In this document: positions 1-7,531 of the stretch, in pieces | How positions within the stretch are numbered: the stretch's first letter is position 1 | Layout: each line of letters opens with the position of its first letter | Assembly (NCBI RefSeq): GCF_030811715.1 | Contig: NZ_JAUSRH010000012.1 | Location: 62,001 to 126,000 of the forward strand | DNA from: Sinomonas atrocyanea | GTDB lineage: Bacteria; Actinomycetota; Actinomycetes; Actinomycetales; Micrococcaceae | Direction: 5' to 3' | DNA length: 64,000 nt | The notes under the pieces: model-generated | What the model saw: only the letters and a program-made list of their open reading frames with translations | Told to the model about the DNA's origin: nothing | Database searches by the model: none | Made by a program: the position numbers and the translations under genes

Positions 1-290
1 TCGTAGGCCTCGAGCACGGTGGGGATGCGGCGCAGCCCCGCGACGACCGAGTCGAGCTCGCGGTGCACCACCTCGAGGGTGATGAACGCGACCACGTCGT
101 AGCCGAGGGCCTCGAGGTCCACGTCCCGGCCGCTGCCGCGCAGCACCTCGGCGCGCTCGAGCCGGCGCAGGCGGCTCTGCACCGTGTTGCGGGCCACGCC
201 GACCCGGGCCGCGAGCTCGGCGATCTGGGCCCGCGGCTCCTCGACGAGGGCCAGGACGAGTCGGAGATCGGTTGCGTCCAGTGCGCTCAT
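1..290 (-). CDS. Lrp/AsnC-family transcriptional regulator (5' part only)
   Basis: Reverse-strand gene cut by the window edge, so only about the first 96 residues are visible. The N-terminus is an AsnC-type winged helix-turn-helix: a DATDLRLVLALVEEPRAQ-like first helix, then IAELAARVGVARNTVQSRL as the recognition unit. The start of the ligand-binding (RAM) domain follows (VVAFITLEV). The ATG at 290 is preceded by GGAG six bases upstream. It is divergent from the MFS gene beginning near 391, and a Lrp-like palindrome lies between them, so it probably controls that transporter and itself. The effector amino acid cannot be read from the sequence. Confidence 0.85.
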   Translation of the reverse strand, partial: MSALDATDLRLVLALVEEPRAQIAELAARVGVARNTVQSRLRRLERAEVLRGSGRDVDLEALGYDVVAFITLEVVHRELDSVVAGLRRIPTVLEAY

Positions 291-322
291 TGATCACTCC
301 AGGGTCAGCGGCGGAACGGATT

Positions 323-339
323 TTGATCATCGTGGTCAA
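323..339. promoter_or_regulatory. Lrp-like inverted repeat in a divergent intergenic region
   Basis: TTGATCA-tcg-TGGTCAA is an imperfect 17-bp palindrome (6 of 7 arm positions pair) midway between the divergent Lrp and MFS starts. Lrp/AsnC proteins typically bind sites of this size. Operator function is inferred from position and symmetry. Confidence 0.4.
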
Positions 340-390
340 CAGGGGCCGGACCAGATGATCCTCAGGGCCATTCTGCCCGAACGTGAAGCC

Positions 391-1647
391 ATGACCCTGA
401 TTGCCGAGCTGCGCATGCGGGCGCCCGCGGCCCGGACCGGCTGGGACGCCACGCGCACCATGCGGCTCGTGCTGTCCGGAGCCGTCCTCTTCCTGCTCCT
501 CGTCGGCGCGAACCTCGCGACCCCCTTGTACGCGGGCCTGCAGCAGCGCCTCGGCTACGGCAGCTTCGGCACCGCGGTCGCGTTCGCGAGCTACGTCGTG
601 GCCCTCGTCGGGGTCCTCGTGAGCGCCGGCCACTGGTCCGACCACCTGGGGCGCCGCGCGGCCATGGTCCTGGCCGTCCTTCTCGGCATCGCGGGCAGTG
701 CCGTGTTCGCGTCCGCGGGCTCGCTCGTCCAGCTCTGCGCCGGCCGGGCACTGCAGGGGATGGCCGTAGGCCTGGCCACCGGGGCCTGCGCGGCGGCCCT
801 GCGCGAGCTGCTGCCGCACCGGCCCGAGTGGGCCTCGCGGTTCACGCTGCTCGCCTCCTCGGGCGGGGTCGCGCTGGGGCCGCTCCTCGGCGGGGCCCTG
901 GCCCTCGCCCCGGGTGGCGCGGCCGTGCCGTTCCTCGTCCACACCGCCGCCCTCGCGGCACTGCTGGTACCCCTCGTGCTCGTGCGGGCCCGCCCCGCCC
1001 CGCAGCTTCCCGCGGGCGGCCGGCATGGCCGGGTGCTCGCTCCGCGCAGCCTCCGCGGCGCCCTCCCAGCGCCGCCGGCACGGCGCTCGTTCTGGGTCGC
1101 CGCGGCCACCGGCTTCCTCAGCTTCGCCGTGTTCGGCTACCAGCTCGCCCTCTCGCCGGGCGTCTTCGCCCGCGCGTTCGGCCTCGCGTCCCCGCCCCTG
1201 CTCGGGGCGCTCGCCGGGCTGACCCTCGCGTCCTCGGCGGTGAGCCAGGTGCTCGCCCCGGCCGGCCGGCGTCGTGCCCCGGCGGATGGGCCGCTGGGCC
1301 TCGCGCTGCTCGCGGCCTCCCTCGCCGCCCTCGCGTGGGGCACCGCCACGGGGAGCCCGGCCGTCCTCGTCGTCGCGAGCGTGGCGGCGGGCGCGGGGCA
1401 GGGCACCGCGTTCCGGGCGGGGTTCGACGCCGTCGCGGGGTCGGTGCCGGCGGAGGAGCACGCCCGCACCGTGAGCCTGCTCTATGTCGTGACCTACCTC
1501 GGAAGCGCCGTTCCGGTGGTGGGACTCGGCGCGATCGTCGGGGCCGTGGGCCTGGGGCCGGCGGCCGTCGGCTTCCTGTGCGCTTGCGCCGCGGCGGCGG
1601 CCCTGCTCGCTGCGACCTCCCTGCCCCGCCCCGCGCGGGGGCGCTGA
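391..1647 (+). CDS. MFS transporter
   Basis: Predicted 418-residue, roughly 12-helix major facilitator permease. MFS motif A is visible after the second helix (GHWSDHLGRR, residues about 80-89), and the rest alternates hydrophobic segments with short Arg-rich loops. The length is normal for a drug or metabolite exporter; the substrate cannot be told. The start is uncertain: ATG 391 has a weak GAAG upstream, and an in-frame ATG at 355 with AGGGG upstream would add 12 residues. The divergent Lrp regulator suggests an amino-acid-linked substrate, which is inference. Confidence 0.8.
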   Translation: MTLIAELRMRAPAARTGWDATRTMRLVLSGAVLFLLLVGANLATPLYAGLQQRLGYGSFGTAVAFASYVVALVGVLVSAGHWSDHLGRRAAMVLAVLLGIAGSAVFASAGSLVQLCAGRALQGMAVGLATGACAAALRELLPHRPEWASRFTLLASSGGVALGPLLGGALALAPGGAAVPFLVHTAALAALLVPLVLVRARPAPQLPAGGRHGRVLAPRSLRGALPAPPARRSFWVAAATGFLSFAVFGYQLALSPGVFARAFGLASPPLLGALAGLTLASSAVSQVLAPAGRRRAPADGPLGLALLAASLAALAWGTATGSPAVLVVASVAAGAGQGTAFRAGFDAVAGSVPAEEHARTVSLLYVVTYLGSAVPVVGLGAIVGAVGLGPAAVGFLCACAAAAALLAATSLPRPARGR

Positions 1648-1704
1648 CCCGGCCCCGTCCGCCGGCGCGCCAGGGGGGCCGGGGGAGGCGGGGAGCGGAA
1701 GGCC

Positions 1705-1763
1705 AGCAAAGGAAAGACTGCAAAGAAGTGCTTGCAAAGAAGTGCTTGCAAAGGACTCTTTGC
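1705..1763 (+). repeat. 14-bp tandem half-sites plus palindrome (ArsR operator array)
   Basis: Four head-to-tail 14-bp units begin at 1705, 1719, 1733 and 1747. Each contains GCAAAG; units 2 and 3 are identical (TGCAAAGAAGTGCT). The last GCAAAG (1748-1753) is mirrored by CTTTGC (1758-1763), forming GCAAAGgactCTTTGC. The array overlaps the -35 and spacer of the promoter for the ArsR-like gene at 1781, so it is most simply an autoregulatory multi-site operator. Confidence 0.7.
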
Positions 1764-1774
1764 GAACCTATCCT
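1746..1774 (+). promoter_or_regulatory. Leaderless promoter of the ArsR-like gene
   Basis: TTGCAA (1746-1751), a 17-bp spacer, then TATCCT (1769-1774). The GTG start at 1781 lies six bases beyond the -10, so the transcript would begin at or next to the start codon. No Shine-Dalgarno sequence is present, which agrees with leaderless initiation. Confidence 0.65.
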
Positions 1775-1780
1775 CGAAGA

Positions 1781-2422
1781 GTGGAGACAACCCCAGGTAG
1801 CGGCACCCCCGGCCCCAAGCGGACCGTCGACGTCGCCTCGCTCAAGGCCCTCGCCCATCCGCTGAGGGTGCAGATCCTCGACACCATCTCGCGGCTCGGC
1901 CCCCAGACCTCGGGGACCCTGGCCGAGATCCTGGGCGAGTCCACGGGGGCCACGAGCTACCACCTGCGCCAGCTCGCCCGGCATGACTTCCTGCGGGAGG
2001 TCGAGGGCCGGGGCTCGGCCCGCGAGCGGTGGTGGGACCGCCCCAAGGGCAGCCTCCAGATCGTCACGCGCGAGCTCGCCGACGACCCCGCGACGAGCGA
2101 GGCCGCCCACCTCGTGAGCCGGGAGTTCGAGCACCACAGGGCGGCCGCCCTCGCGGACTTCATGGAGCGCGGCTGGCTCGAGGAGCCGTCCGACTGGTCG
2201 GATTCGGCGCTGGTCAGCACCTCCAATGTCCGCCTCACGGCCGCCCAGCTCGCCGAGGTCTCGGCCAAGCTCGAGGCCTACGCCGAGGAGCTCCTCGCCC
2301 CGTACCGCGGGCAGGACGGCGCCGAGGGCGTCCGCCCCGTCCAGGTCCACATCAACGCCTTCCCCCTCGCCGCCGGCAGGCCCGCCGCCGCGGCCCCGCA
2401 CACCCCCCAGGAGAAGCCATGA
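1781..2422 (+). CDS. ArsR-type helix-turn-helix regulator
   Basis: 213-residue regulator. Residues about 10-80 form the winged helix: SLKALAHPLRVQILDTI is the standard ArsR opening, and STGATSYHLRQLARHDFLREVE is the recognition helix and wing. The C-terminal half is longer than in metal-sensing ArsR proteins and has no Cys/His cluster, so a small-molecule or undefined effector is more likely. The GTG at 1781 was chosen because it sits six bases after a good -10; an upstream GTG at 1742 would place the operator repeats inside the gene. The stop overlaps the next start (ATGA), so the two genes are translationally coupled. Confidence 0.85.
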   Translation: METTPGSGTPGPKRTVDVASLKALAHPLRVQILDTISRLGPQTSGTLAEILGESTGATSYHLRQLARHDFLREVEGRGSARERWWDRPKGSLQIVTRELADDPATSEAAHLVSREFEHHRAAALADFMERGWLEEPSDWSDSALVSTSNVRLTAAQLAEVSAKLEAYAEELLAPYRGQDGAEGVRPVQVHINAFPLAAGRPAAAAPHTPQEKP

Positions 2423-2631
2423 GCACCGCCGCCATCGCCCGTCCAGCAGCCCGTCCCGCCCATCGCACCGCCGCCGAGGAGCTCGCGCTCCGGCTCGGCG
2501 AGGCCCTGGTCGCCTGGGCGGAGCGCCCCCGCCGCGGCGGGATCGACGTCGAGCGCCTCGCGCAGGCGGAGGACCGGCGCGCCGACGCCCGCTTCGCCGA
2601 GCCGCTCGGCCTGCACCACTGGCTGCGCTAG
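2419..2631 (+). CDS. Small protein coupled to the ArsR regulator
   Basis: 70-residue ORF whose ATG overlaps the regulator's stop (ATGA). I do not recognise the family. The sequence is Ala/Arg-rich and soluble, with a helix-prone middle (TAAEELALRLGEALVAWAER) followed by a segment ending in LGLHHWLR. There is no signal peptide, membrane helix or metal motif. Codon use matches the neighbours and the overlap is precise, which favours a real gene. It could be a partner or effector adaptor of the regulator; that is inference. Confidence 0.6.
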   Translation: MSTAAIARPAARPAHRTAAEELALRLGEALVAWAERPRRGGIDVERLAQAEDRRADARFAEPLGLHHWLR

Positions 2632-2665
2632 ACCCACGCCCGCAGGAGCCGGTGGGGCGGAGGAC

Positions 2666-3184
2666 TCAGTCGGGCAGCGGGCCCCTGCCGGGGATCTGCT
2701 CGAAGACGAGCGTCGTCTCGGTGTGCCCCACCACCGGATCGGTCGTCAGGTGGTCCAGGACCCAGTCGCGCAGCTCCTCGGTGCTGCCCACGGCGATGTG
2801 CAGCAGGTAGTCCACCGCACCGGAGGTGTGGAACGTGGCCAGCACGCCCGGGAGCTGCGGCACCCGGGAGGTGAAGGCGTCGATCTGGTCGCGGTCGTGC
2901 GCGCGCAGGCGCACCGAGATGAGCGCCTGCACGCTGCGCCCCACCGCCGAGAGGTCCACCTTGGCCTCGTACCCCGTGATGATGCCGCGCTCGGAGAGCG
3001 AGCGCGTGCGCATGAGCGCCGTCGAGGGGGCGATGCCGACCATCTCGGCAAGCTGCTTGTTCGTCATCCGGGCGTCCTCGACGAGGGCGGCGAGGATCCT
3101 GCGGTCGACCTCGTCGAGGGGCTCGCCGCCCGGAGGATGGTGCCCGGCGGCGGGCTGCGGTCGGCCGGGGCTCGGCGTGGTCAC
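2666..3184 (-). CDS. Lrp/AsnC-family transcriptional regulator
   Basis: 172-residue complete AsnC-type regulator. The HTH is near residues 30-75 (LDEVDRRILAALVEDARMTNKQLAEMV, then APSTALMRTRSL), followed by the RAM effector domain with the usual HTSGAVDYLLHIAV stretch. The GTG at 3184 is fixed by GAGGAGG at 3191-3197; an upstream in-frame start at 3214 lacks such a site. It sits between two MFS loci and runs in the same direction as the MFS gene at 3231-4472, 46 bp downstream of it. Confidence 0.88.
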   Translation of the reverse strand: MTTPSPGRPQPAAGHHPPGGEPLDEVDRRILAALVEDARMTNKQLAEMVGIAPSTALMRTRSLSERGIITGYEAKVDLSAVGRSVQALISVRLRAHDRDQIDAFTSRVPQLPGVLATFHTSGAVDYLLHIAVGSTEELRDWVLDHLTTDPVVGHTETTLVFEQIPGRGPLPD

Positions 3185-3230
3185 GGGTTTCCTCCTCGGT
3201 TGGGGCCTGCCCATGATATGTGAGCGGAGC

Positions 3231-4472
3231 TCAGCGGTCGGAGGGATGCACCGCCCAGGAGGCGACCGCCGTCGTGAGCGCCACCCCTGCGACGCCCAGC
3301 ACGAGCGCGGCCCAGCCCCCCGCGTGGAACACGAGCCCCCCGGCCCAGCCGAGCAGGCTCGAGCCGCCGTAGTAGCCGAGGTTGTACAGGGAGGCGGCCT
3401 GGGCCCTTCCCGCCGGGGCGAGGGCCCCGGTCCAGCCCGAGGCGATCCCGTGGGCGGCGAAGAACCCCGCGGTGAACACGAGCAGGCCGGCCAGGACGGC
3501 CGGGAGCGATTCCGCGACCATCGCGACGGCGCCTGCCGCCATCGCGGCGGTGCTCGCCACGAGCACGGTGCGGCGGCCCCAGCGCTCGCTGAGCCGCGCG
3601 GCGAAGCCGGAGCTGAAGGTCCCTGAGAGGTAGGCGACGAACACGAGGCTCGCCAGGCTCGCCGGGAGCCAGAACGGCGCCGCCTCGAGGCGGAAGCCCA
3701 GGTAGTTGTAGACGGCCACGAAGGAGCCCATGAGCAGGAATGCCTGCGCGTAGAGCATGAGCAGGCGGACGCTGCGCAGCTGTGCGGCGAGCCTGCGCAC
3801 CACCGAGGCCGCGGCGGCGCCGATCCCGCCCGGCGCGCGCGGGGCTGGGGAGAAGCCCCGGGCCCGCGGGGCGAGGATGATGAAGGCGACGGCCGCCCCC
3901 GCCCCGAGCACCGAGACGGCGATGATCCCCAGGCGCCACCCGATCAGGTCCGCGAGCGGGCCGGCGACGAGGCGCCCGGCGAGGCCGCCCACGGTGGTGC
4001 CGGCGATGTAGGTGCCCGCGGCCACGGCGGCGTGGGCCCTGCTGACCTCTTCGCTCAGGTACGCGATCGCGATCGCCGGGACGGAGCCGAGGGCCACGCC
4101 CTCGAGGAAGCGCAGGGCCAGGAGCGCCTCGAAGCTCGGGGCGAGCGGCCCGGCGAGTCCGAGCACGGTCGCCGCGAGGATGCCCCAGCGCATGGCCCCG
4201 ACCCGGCCGATCCGGTCGGCGACGAACGACCACGGCAGGACCGCTACGGCGAGGCCCATCGTCGCGAGGGAGACCGTGAGGGCCGCGCGGGCCGGGTCGA
4301 TGCCGAGCTCGGCGGCGAGGCGGGGGAGGAGGGCCTGGGGCGAGTAGAGCTGGGCGAAGGTGGCCACGCCGGCGAACGCGAGCGCCAGGATGAGCCGCCG
4401 GTAGCCGCGGCTGCCCTTCGGGTGGCCCTGCCATCGTGCCGCTGCTGGTGCTGTGCCGGGGCCTGCGCTCAT
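3231..4472 (-). CDS. MFS transporter
   Basis: 413-residue major facilitator permease, about 12 helices, with motif A FVADRIGRVGAM after helix 2 (residues about 83-94). The layout resembles sugar-efflux or Bcr/CflA-type exporters. The ATG at 4472 lies seven bases after TAGGGT (4485-4480), a leaderless arrangement. The gene is divergent from the LysR regulator at 4558 with an 85-bp shared spacer, the usual design for a LysR-controlled exporter. Substrate unknown. Confidence 0.85.
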   Translation of the reverse strand: MSAGPGTAPAAARWQGHPKGSRGYRRLILALAFAGVATFAQLYSPQALLPRLAAELGIDPARAALTVSLATMGLAVAVLPWSFVADRIGRVGAMRWGILAATVLGLAGPLAPSFEALLALRFLEGVALGSVPAIAIAYLSEEVSRAHAAVAAGTYIAGTTVGGLAGRLVAGPLADLIGWRLGIIAVSVLGAGAAVAFIILAPRARGFSPAPRAPGGIGAAAASVVRRLAAQLRSVRLLMLYAQAFLLMGSFVAVYNYLGFRLEAAPFWLPASLASLVFVAYLSGTFSSGFAARLSERWGRRTVLVASTAAMAAGAVAMVAESLPAVLAGLLVFTAGFFAAHGIASGWTGALAPAGRAQAASLYNLGYYGGSSLLGWAGGLVFHAGGWAALVLGVAGVALTTAVASWAVHPSDR

Positions 4473-4557
4473 GCCTTCCACCCTAGGAACGCCGCGATGC
4501 ATGCGTCCAATACACTTGTCGACAGAATGCATGGCGCGAACGCATAGGTGGTGTGCG
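4473..4557. promoter_or_regulatory. Shared LysR/MFS divergent control region
   Basis: The 85-bp spacer holds two ATGCAT hexamers, an 8-bp palindrome TGTCGACA (4517-4524) between them, and the MFS -10 TAGGGT (4485-4480). LysR proteins bind dyads in such spacers. The exact site is not resolved. Confidence 0.45.
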
Positions 4558-5541
4558 ATGACCTCAGCCAGGCCGCCGGCCCCGCTCCACGGCGAGCTCG
4601 CGAGGCTCCTGCCGCTCCTTCCCGTCCTCGACGCTGTCGGCCAGACCCGCCACGTCACCGCGGCGGCCGAGCTCCTGGGCGTGCCCCAGCCGACGGTGAG
4701 CCGGGCGCTCGCCCGGGCGGCCGGCGTCGTCGGCGCCGAGCTCGTGCGGAAGGAGGGCCGCGGCATCAGGCTCACGGCTGCGGCGGAACAGCTCCTGCCC
4801 GCCGTCCGGACGGCCCTCGAGGAGCTCCAGCGCGGCCTCGATGCGCTCCACGAGCGCGCGCACCAGGCCCGCGGCCTCGTGCGGCTCAGCTTCCAGATGA
4901 CCTTCGGCGAGTCCGCCGTGCCCGTGTTCGTCAGCGGGTTCCGGGCGGACCACCCTGACGTGCGCTTCGAGCTCATCCAGGGCTCCCGCCAGCACTGCCT
5001 CGACACCCTCGCGGACGGCCGGGTGGACCTCGCGATCGTCTCCCCGCGCCCGGAACCCACGCGGGACGTGGACAGCGCCACCCTCCACGTCCAGGGCGTG
5101 CGGCTCGCGGTCCCGGCGGGGCACCGGCTCGCCGGGAGGGCGTCCGTGCGGCTCGCCGAGGTCGCGGACGAGCCGTTCGTCGCGCTCGAGCGCGGCTTCG
5201 GCATGCGCAGCATCCTCGACCGGCTCGGGCGCGACGCCGGCTTCCGGCCGGACATCGCGTTCTCGGGCCAGGATTCCCGCACGCTGCTCGGGCTCGTCTC
5301 GGCGGGGCTGGGCGTGGCGCTCGTGCCGCCCTCGAGCGCGGGGCACGGCGCCGTCTACGGCTCGACGCGCCACGGCGAGGCGCTCGGCTGGGCCGAGCTC
5401 GCCCTCGAGGACGAGGGCGCGTTCCGCGAGATCGGGCTCGTCTGGCCGCGGATCGTCGGCGAGCCGCCGCAGGTGCGCCTCTTCCGCGAGCACGTGCTCG
5501 CGCTCGACGCCGGCCTGCTCGCCGACGCGTTCGGCCGCTAG
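4558..5541 (+). CDS. LysR-family transcriptional regulator
   Basis: 327 residues, typical LysR length. The N-terminal winged HTH spans residues about 15-75 (HVTAAAELLGVPQPTVSRALARA), followed by LTAAAEQLLP and the periplasmic-binding-protein-like effector domain (FRADHPDVRFELIQGS to the end). ATG 4558 has GGTGG about six bases upstream. It is divergent from the MFS exporter and probably activates it when its effector is bound. Effector unknown. Confidence 0.88.
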   Translation: MTSARPPAPLHGELARLLPLLPVLDAVGQTRHVTAAAELLGVPQPTVSRALARAAGVVGAELVRKEGRGIRLTAAAEQLLPAVRTALEELQRGLDALHERAHQARGLVRLSFQMTFGESAVPVFVSGFRADHPDVRFELIQGSRQHCLDTLADGRVDLAIVSPRPEPTRDVDSATLHVQGVRLAVPAGHRLAGRASVRLAEVADEPFVALERGFGMRSILDRLGRDAGFRPDIAFSGQDSRTLLGLVSAGLGVALVPPSSAGHGAVYGSTRHGEALGWAELALEDEGAFREIGLVWPRIVGEPPQVRLFREHVLALDAGLLADAFGR

Positions 5542-5582
5542 GCCGCCCTCGCGCGGGCCCGGCCACGCCGGCGCCGGAGCGC

Positions 5583-6413
5583 TCAGTGCCCGAACGTCTC
5601 CGGATCGGCGGCCTCGGGCCCGTGTCCGTCCAGCGCGTCCAGCGCGGCGAGCTCCTCGCGCGTGAGGTCGAAGCCGAACACGTCGAGGTTCGCCGCGAGC
5701 CGCTCGGGGTGGGCCGACTTCGGGATCGCCACGAGTCCCTGCTGCGTGTGCCAGCGCAGCACGGCCTGGGCCGGCGTCACCCCGTGCGCCTCCGCGGCAG
5801 CGACCACCGCCCGCTCGGCCAGCAGCTCCTGCCCGCGCCCGATCGGCGTGTAGGACTCGGTGACGGTGCCGTGGCCCAGATTGAACGCGCGGGCCTCGTG
5901 CTTGACCCAGTACGGGCTGATCTGGAGCTGGTCGACGTCCGGCGCGACCCCGGTCGAGTCGATGAGCCGCTGCGCGTGCGCGGGGAAGAAGTTGGACGTC
6001 CCGATCGAGCGGACCTTGCCCTCCGCCCGAAGCCTGATCAGCCCCTCCCAGGCCTGCACATAGGTGTCCTGGTCGGGGTTGGGCCAGTGGATGAGGAACA
6101 GGTCCAGGTACTCCACGCCCAGCCTGCGGACTGCGTTCTCCCAGGCGGTGCGGACGCCGTCGGCGCTGTGCCACTCGCGGTTGAACTTCGTGGTGATGAA
6201 CACCTCCCCGCGGTCGAGGCCGGAACGGCGGATGCCCTCGCCGACGCCGGCCTCGTTGCCGTAGTTCTCCGCGGTGTCGACGTGCCTGTAGCCGAGCTCG
6301 AGCGCGGCCGCGACGACGTCGGCGGCCTGGGCGTCGTCGAGGGGCCAGGTCCCGAGGCCAATTTGCGGGATGTGGTGTCCGGACGGAAGCGTGATGAGCG
6401 GTGCCGTTTCCAT
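5583..6413 (-). CDS. Aldo/keto reductase (2,5-diketo-D-gluconate reductase type)
   Basis: 276-residue NADPH-dependent AKR, cytosolic. The catalytic tetrad is intact: D46, Y51 (HVDTAENYGNE), K76 (FITTKF) and H109 (LFLIHWP). IPKSAHPERLAANL is the cofactor-binding tail motif of the bacterial DkgA/DkgB-like group. Length is normal. ATG 6413 lies six bases after TAGGCT (6425-6420), a leaderless arrangement. The gene stands alone, convergent with the LysR gene. The natural carbonyl substrate cannot be inferred. Confidence 0.92.
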   Translation of the reverse strand: METAPLITLPSGHHIPQIGLGTWPLDDAQAADVVAAALELGYRHVDTAENYGNEAGVGEGIRRSGLDRGEVFITTKFNREWHSADGVRTAWENAVRRLGVEYLDLFLIHWPNPDQDTYVQAWEGLIRLRAEGKVRSIGTSNFFPAHAQRLIDSTGVAPDVDQLQISPYWVKHEARAFNLGHGTVTESYTPIGRGQELLAERAVVAAAEAHGVTPAQAVLRWHTQQGLVAIPKSAHPERLAANLDVFGFDLTREELAALDALDGHGPEAADPETFGH

Positions 6414-6469
6414 GGGCCCAGCCTATGACTCCAGCGGCGGATGCGGACCTGGCCGATCGGCGTGCGGGG

Positions 6470-7498
6470 TCAGCGCCCGAAGCGGGCCACCACGTCCGCG
6501 GCCGGCTCGTCCCGCGCCGCGCGCCAGCCGGTCCCGGCCCACAGGCTCGTGCGCTCGGGGCTGCCGGCGCGCACCGAGGCCGCCTTCATCGGGGCCGTGA
6601 GGTGGTGGAGCACTGGATAGGCTGCCGGCGCGTCGGGGAACCTGCGCATGAACCCGTTCTCGAGACCGCGCGCCCACTTGCCCGAGAAGGCGCGGGTCGT
6701 GGCCGTCCGCGCGAAGTCCGGGGCCGCGAGGGCTGCCCGGTGCACCGCGTTCGTCCCCGCCTCCGGCGTGCGCACGAACGCGGTGCCGAGCTGGACCGCG
6801 GCCGCCCCGGCGTCCCGGGCGGCCGCGGCCGCCTCGGGCGTGCCGATCCCGCCGGCGGCCACCAGCGGCAGCCGCGCACCCGCCGCCGAGAGGGCGGCAC
6901 GGACGGCGGCGACGAGCTCGGGGAGGGTGCCCGCGAACGCCGGCAGGCCGAGGAAGGCCCCCGAGTGGCCGCCGGCATCGGGGTGCTGGACGACGAGGGC
7001 GTCCGCGCCGAGCTCGGCGGCGGCGACCGCCTCCTCGGGGCCCGTGACGGTCTGGAGGACGAGTGCTCCCGCAGCCTGGAGGGCCGTCACGGCGCTCCGG
7101 GCCGGCAGCGCGAACGTGAACGAGACTGCAGCCGGGACCCGCCCGAGGAGGAGATCGAGCTTGGCCGGGTACCCGTCGTCGTCCGTCCAGCGTGGCTCCG
7201 GCACGTCCGCTCCCACGGCGGCGGCCTCGGGCAGGAGCCGTTCCCGGAAGGCGAGGACGGCGTCGCGGTCCGCCTCGGCGGGACCCGGCACGAAGAGGTT
7301 GACGCCGAACGGCCGGGCGCCGTCCATCGCGTCGAGCTCCGCGGCGAGCGCCTCGGGCGTCTTGTAGCCGCCCGCGAGGAACCCCAACCCGCCGGCGGCG
7401 CCGACCGCCCGGACCAGGTCGGGCCGGCTCGGCCCTCCCGCCATGGGTGCGGCGACCACGCCGCCTCCGAACAGGTCCACCGGCAGCGTCGCATCCAT
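6470..7498 (-). CDS. Nitronate monooxygenase (2-nitropropane dioxygenase family)
   Basis: 342-residue FMN-dependent TIM-barrel enzyme that would oxidise alkyl nitronates such as propionate-3-nitronate. Visible elements are the N-terminal APMAGGPS flavin loop, QHPDAGGHSGAF with the His expected at the active site, and VAAGGIGTPE plus VQLGTAFVRTPEAG for FMN phosphate binding. Length fits the family. The start at 7498 is six bases after TAGGGT (7510-7505). It is divergent from the sugar-kinase-like gene with only 33 bp between starts. Confidence 0.88.
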   Translation of the reverse strand: MDATLPVDLFGGGVVAAPMAGGPSRPDLVRAVGAAGGLGFLAGGYKTPEALAAELDAMDGARPFGVNLFVPGPAEADRDAVLAFRERLLPEAAAVGADVPEPRWTDDDGYPAKLDLLLGRVPAAVSFTFALPARSAVTALQAAGALVLQTVTGPEEAVAAAELGADALVVQHPDAGGHSGAFLGLPAFAGTLPELVAAVRAALSAAGARLPLVAAGGIGTPEAAAAARDAGAAAVQLGTAFVRTPEAGTNAVHRAALAAPDFARTATTRAFSGKWARGLENGFMRRFPDAPAAYPVLHHLTAPMKAASVRAGSPERTSLWAGTGWRAARDEPAADVVARFGR

Positions 7499-7504
7499 GC
7501 GCCC

Positions 7505-7525
7505 ACCCTACGCGGTCAGTAGGCT
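7505..7525. promoter_or_regulatory. Back-to-back leaderless -10 elements
   Basis: TAGGGT on the reverse strand (7510-7505) serves the nitronate monooxygenase, and TAGGCT on the forward strand (7520-7525) serves the kinase at 7532. Each lies six bases from its start codon. The -35 region of each promoter must fall inside the other gene's first codons. Confidence 0.55.
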
Positions 7526-7531
7526 GGGCAG

